From Theobroma cacao (taxonomy: Eukaryota > Streptophyta > Magnoliopsida > Malvales > Malvaceae): a stretch of DNA of 64,000 nucleotides. The stretch is from assembly GCF_000208745.1 (NCBI RefSeq), contig NC_030859.1, positions 19,668,772 to 19,732,771 of the forward strand, written 5' to 3'. Below are positions 60,515 through 64,000 of the stretch, piece by piece; position 1 is the stretch's first letter; each line of letters starts with the position of its first letter. The notes under the pieces are model-generated. The model was given only the letters and a program-made list of their open reading frames with translations. It had not been told where the DNA came from and searched no databases. Made by a program: the position numbers and the translations under genes.

Positions 60515-60950
60515 GGTTGTTGGATTCACTTACAAAATTGGTATCTAATATTCATTGACAGATGAATTATAGGCACCATGCCAAGGCTTAAAATTGTGTT
60601 GGGATAAAGGGTACAGAAATATTCAAGAAGAAACTGATTCAATGTTGCTTCTTCAAAAGCTTGCTAATCAAAACTCGTCCCTAGATCCAAATACCCATCT
60701 ATTTAGTGAAATAAGGAAGTTCCTTAATTTGAATTGGGAGTGCTCTTTAACTCACGTTCATCGTGAAGCCAATCAGTGTGCTGATTGGATGGTGACACAC
60801 TATGAGAATTTATCTCTAAGTTTTCATATTTTTTAGTTTCTCTTACTAGGATTATTTATTTTTTAATTGCAAACAATCTAGGCATATCTTGCCCTAAAAT
60901 GATGTAATTAACTTTTATTTTATTCCTCAATATCAAAAAAATAAACAGAT
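60515..60950 (+). mobile_element. LINE RNase H fragment inserted in the second copy
   Basis: The plus strand encodes the C-terminal half of a plant LINE RNase H domain: LKLCWDKGYRNIQEETDSMLLLQKL, then WECSLTHVHREANQCADWM. The last is the family (H/S)-V-x-R-E-(A/G)-N-x-x-A-D motif. A short AT-rich tail follows, ending in an AAAAAATAAA-like stretch. The 5' part of the element is missing. Confidence 0.7.
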
Positions 60951-61109
60951 AACAAAGTTTTCCTTCCTCATATTCTCTTTCTTTGCCTTTAACTTTCTTC
61001 ATTCTCTCTAAAGATTGATTACACCTTGACTTTAACACAAGACCTTGAAGATATCTAGCATTTTATTGGTTTCATCATCATTGAATTCGAAGAATTGGAT
61101 CAAAATCAA

Positions 61110-62975
61110 AAGTTCTTTTTTTAAAAAAATTAATGTCATTTCAAATCAAAAATAGGGGAGACCCTTAAAAATACAAGCCACTATAACGCAACTAAGGAGG
61201 CATTAGACTGGCCATAGTTGACAACAACCTAGCTTGCAAAAAAGATGCTAGAAATAATGTCTTATTCATTTGTACAGAAATCACACCTAACAATCCCTAA
61301 TAAACATCCATGTACATCATCAATATCCCCCAAGAAATAAAGTCGATAAGATAAAGAAAAAAGAATAAAAAACACAATTGATTGGCATGTTTCCTCTTCT
61401 TACAACCCTATACATTCTGTTGAAAATTACATTCATAAGACAATCATGTCATCCCATTTCTCCCATCTTCTGCATAACACTACCCTCAAGGATAGCTTTT
61501 CCTCTTGTTGCTTTCCAATGCATAACAAAAAGCACCCACTCCCTCAACTTAGAAGCTTATAGCCGACATTGAAACAAACAAATAGCCAATAAAAAGAGGT
61601 TAAGAGAACCCCCACCAACGTTACACATAACTAGGTGATTAAAGATACATGCATAACAAATCATTTAATCTATCAACCCTAGATTTAGCAAGTTTATCAA
61701 TCATATCGTTACCCAACCTTAAAGTGTATTAGATCTGCCAACTTGAAGCTTTCTTACCTAAAACTTTAATTTGTAAAATCAGTTACCTCAACCTCCATGG
61801 AGTAGCATCTAGTTTGGACACGTAAGTGATAGTGTTTTTGGAGTCACTTCCAATGATAACTACCAAAGAGTTAGCCCACGATGAAGCTACAAAGATTACC
61901 ATGGCCTCATGGATGGTAAGCATTTCAGCACGATTCGCATCACCCTACCTTGCCTTCTTGGAGAAAACCACCTTAACAGCCCCCTTATCATCGTGCAAAA
62001 CCTCGCCAATACCAAAATAGCCAGGACAACCCTTAGCAACGCCATTTATGTTGAATTTAAGCTATCCATTAGGCAAACATTCTCATGATACTAACTGTTT
62101 AAATTGCATTCTTTTAGCTACTATTATGGTGATGGAAGGAGATTTAATCAAGTCCATAATTGTAGGATTTTTTTTCAACCATTTAGACTTGAGCCACCAT
62201 GCCATCCTAGTTTTAATGGTATCCACCACCTTTATCGCATCCCAAATCTTTCCATTGAAAATGATTTCATTCTTATAAAGCCAAATAGACCATATAATAT
62301 AAAAGAATGACACCTTACAAACTTTCCTTTTTGCCACTTTAATAGAACAAGAATTCCACGCCTTAAAGAACGAAAAGGCAACCCTTGGCATGCACCCATG
62401 TATCCCTCACTCCATTAACCGCATACTCCAAACCCTTCAAGATTCCATGTAAGTAAAAAATAGGTGGTTTACAGATTCAATCTCCTTGTTGCACATCACA
62501 CACAATGACACATATCTTTGAATCAAGTTTCGTTTGACAAGTTCCTCCTTGATAGTAACTCTTCCTTTGATCACTTACCATACAAAATCTTCCACCTTAG
62601 GGGGTGCCAAACTAGCCCATACATCCTTCAAAATCTCCACATTCCCCTTATTAGAAAGCAACATCGTTCTGCAAAAGGAATTCGGAGAATATCTTCCACT
62701 GGTGTACTTTTCCAAACCAATTTATCATCACTCTTATCATCAATATGAACATGCTTTAGGCACACCATGAATTGACCCCACGTCTCTGTTTCCCAATCAA
62801 GAAATCTTCTTAGCTCAACATGCTATTACCATTCTTGAGTCATCCATAATCCATATTCTCTAACTTTGCCAGTTTTATTTGTGGCCAAGGCAAAAATTCA
62901 AAGGAAAGCCACTCTAAGAATCATGCCTTCAATCCATTCACCTCTCTAAACAAGAGTTATGACAATGCAGATAAG
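61110..62975 (-). mobile_element. Decayed LINE on the minus strand inserted in the second copy
   Basis: Reading the minus strand from about 62900 down: an interrupted zf-RVT region with CVMCNKEIESVNHLFF (near 62490-62530). Then SFFYIIWSIWLYKNEIIFNGK (62083-62391), and an RNase H domain with LKFNINGVAKGCPGYFGIGEVL (about 61990-62070) and a ANRAEMLTIHEAM block. Several stops break it. Opposite orientation to the other two LINE pieces in the window. Confidence 0.72.
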
Positions 62976-63483
62976 AACGTTTCTTAGGGTGATGTTCAAT
63001 GTTTTGAAGGCTCTAAGTTTATATCTCTCAATGTGTTTCATGATTATAAATGATATTGCATGTTCTCTTCAAAGCTAAAAATGTTAATTAATGTTTGAGT
63101 AATCAGTCGTTAAGTGTATTTGATTTCATGTTCAATCAACTAGATTTATGATTAAGTCTTGTGTACATGATTTGCATAAATTCATTTGTTAAAATCTAGT
63201 TCATATATTTGTTCATAGTCATACCGAAAATTCAAAGCTGATAAGAAGAAAAAAAGAAGAAAGAAAATTTAAACTATATTAAGAGAAAGAAAAACATATA
63301 ATTTCTGTACACAATCTATGTAAATTCAGCTAAATTTCATAAAAAAAATAAAAATGGTGAAAATAAAGAGGTATATCAATTATGGCTAATGGCCACTTTC
63401 CCCATCGAAAAACTATTGAAAGATGTTAAGAACATAATGTGAATCTAAAGTTGCAAATGGATGCAAAAATGACCTAAACTGAC

Positions 63484-64000
63484 ATGCTGCCAAATTATGC
63501 ATTCCATTCATCATATACAGTAATTTCCTACTTAAAAACCGAAGGCATCACCTCCTTCCAAGAATTTTTGAAATCCTCAAAAGCAATTGGCCTTAAATCT
63601 TCTAGCTGCAATTTGCAAATATCTTTCCCATTCTTATCTTCCTTAATCGCTTCCTTTATTGGACCCATCATAGCTTTCTTGACTAAGTTTTCCATGTTTG
63701 ATCCTGAATATCCATTAGTTAAGTTGCATATGAAATCAAAGTTTTTTTTTTTCAAGCACATTTCGACCATCTTTCATCATTGTGTTAAGAACAATGTGTG
63801 ATCTGGCTTCAGTAGTAGGCAAAGGAATGTAAAGCCTCTTGCTAAATTACCTACGCGCTGCTTCATCAAGATCCTAAGGCTTGTTTGTTGCTCCAATAAC
63901 TATGATTTGTTCACTTCCAGAATCAATGCCTACCATTTTGACAAAAAAACTATGTTTTAAGTCACTTGATGGATCATACTCAATGATTGATGACCACTTA
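63484..64000 (-). pseudogene. Second FIGL1-like AAA ATPase copy, decayed, runs off the window
   Basis: Homologous to the C-terminal part of 54775-55320. It keeps the equivalents of IDSGSEQIIVIGATNKP, LDEAARR, SKRLYIPLP, EARSHIVLNT, YSGSNMENLV, AMMGPIKEAI and DLRPIAFEDFKNSWKE. It has in-frame stops (one in the ARRxxSKRL step, one in NKPxDL), a frame change near the poly(T) run at 63748, and weaker conservation than copy 1. The N-terminal half lies beyond 64000. Confidence 0.8.

Larger units (their letters stand above)
60470..64000 (-). repeat. Second segmental copy of the FIGL1-like locus, interrupted by two insertions
   Basis: Matches 54060-55320 in order: TTGCATAA(T/C)GTAA at about 60478, TTTTCCTTCCTCA at 60958, the 63-codon frame region to 61090, then from about 62975 the downstream flank (GATATTG, GAATTCATATATTT-like blocks), 3' UTR and ATPase coding DNA. 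Blocks at 60515-60950 and 61110-62975 have no counterpart in copy 1 and are retrotransposon-derived. Confidence 0.75.

Noticed and set aside
1..64000. CRISPR array, tRNA or rRNA genes, virus-derived genes, bacterial-type operons
   Set aside because: No regularly spaced repeat-spacer pattern, no cloverleaf or rRNA-like sequence, and no virus-like replicase or coat frames were seen; the content is plant nuclear.

Overview
The window is nuclear DNA of a dicot plant. The evidence is AT-rich intergenic DNA, GT-AG introns, and plant-only gene families (SIP aquaporin, type-A response regulator, PRAF/RLD protein). Plant Copia, LINE and Stowaway elements are also present. The gene set fits a rosid-type eudicot, but I cannot name the species. 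One ambiguous base (N) is at 14170.

Region by region: 1-5105 is a duplicated, decayed block holding two head-to-head SUMO-like pseudogenes. 6264-6992 (-) is an intact SIP1 aquaporin. 8690-12860 (+) is a dead LINE with a 2.6-kb internally deleted Copia element (9509-12101, -) inserted in it. 12861-19560 has no convincing gene, only degenerate local repeats. 19897-20677 (+) is a type-A cytokinin response regulator, convergent with ribosomal protein L7 (21516-24318, -). 26225-33900 (+) is a nine-exon PRAF-type protein (PH, seven RCC1 repeats, FYVE, BRX). 35100-42080 is a tandem array of Copia-gag-derived small genes, each with its own TATA box, mostly broken. 42396-49503 (-) is an eight-exon F-box/SNF2/CW/RING protein. 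50574-53445 (+) is a three-exon ROMO1/Mgr2-like inner-membrane protein. 54060-64000 is a segmentally duplicated locus of a fidgetin-like AAA ATPase: a frameshifted copy, an extra promoter-only copy, and a further decayed copy interrupted by LINE pieces and running off the end.

Intact genes are ordinary cellular genes with no operon-like link between them. The unusual content is structural: local tandem and inverted duplication of small domains (SUMO-like, gag-like, AAA) followed by decay, with insertions that order the events. I found no CRISPR, no tRNA or rRNA gene and no virus-derived gene. All exon borders were placed by hand from splice consensus, frame continuity and family knowledge; no database search was run.
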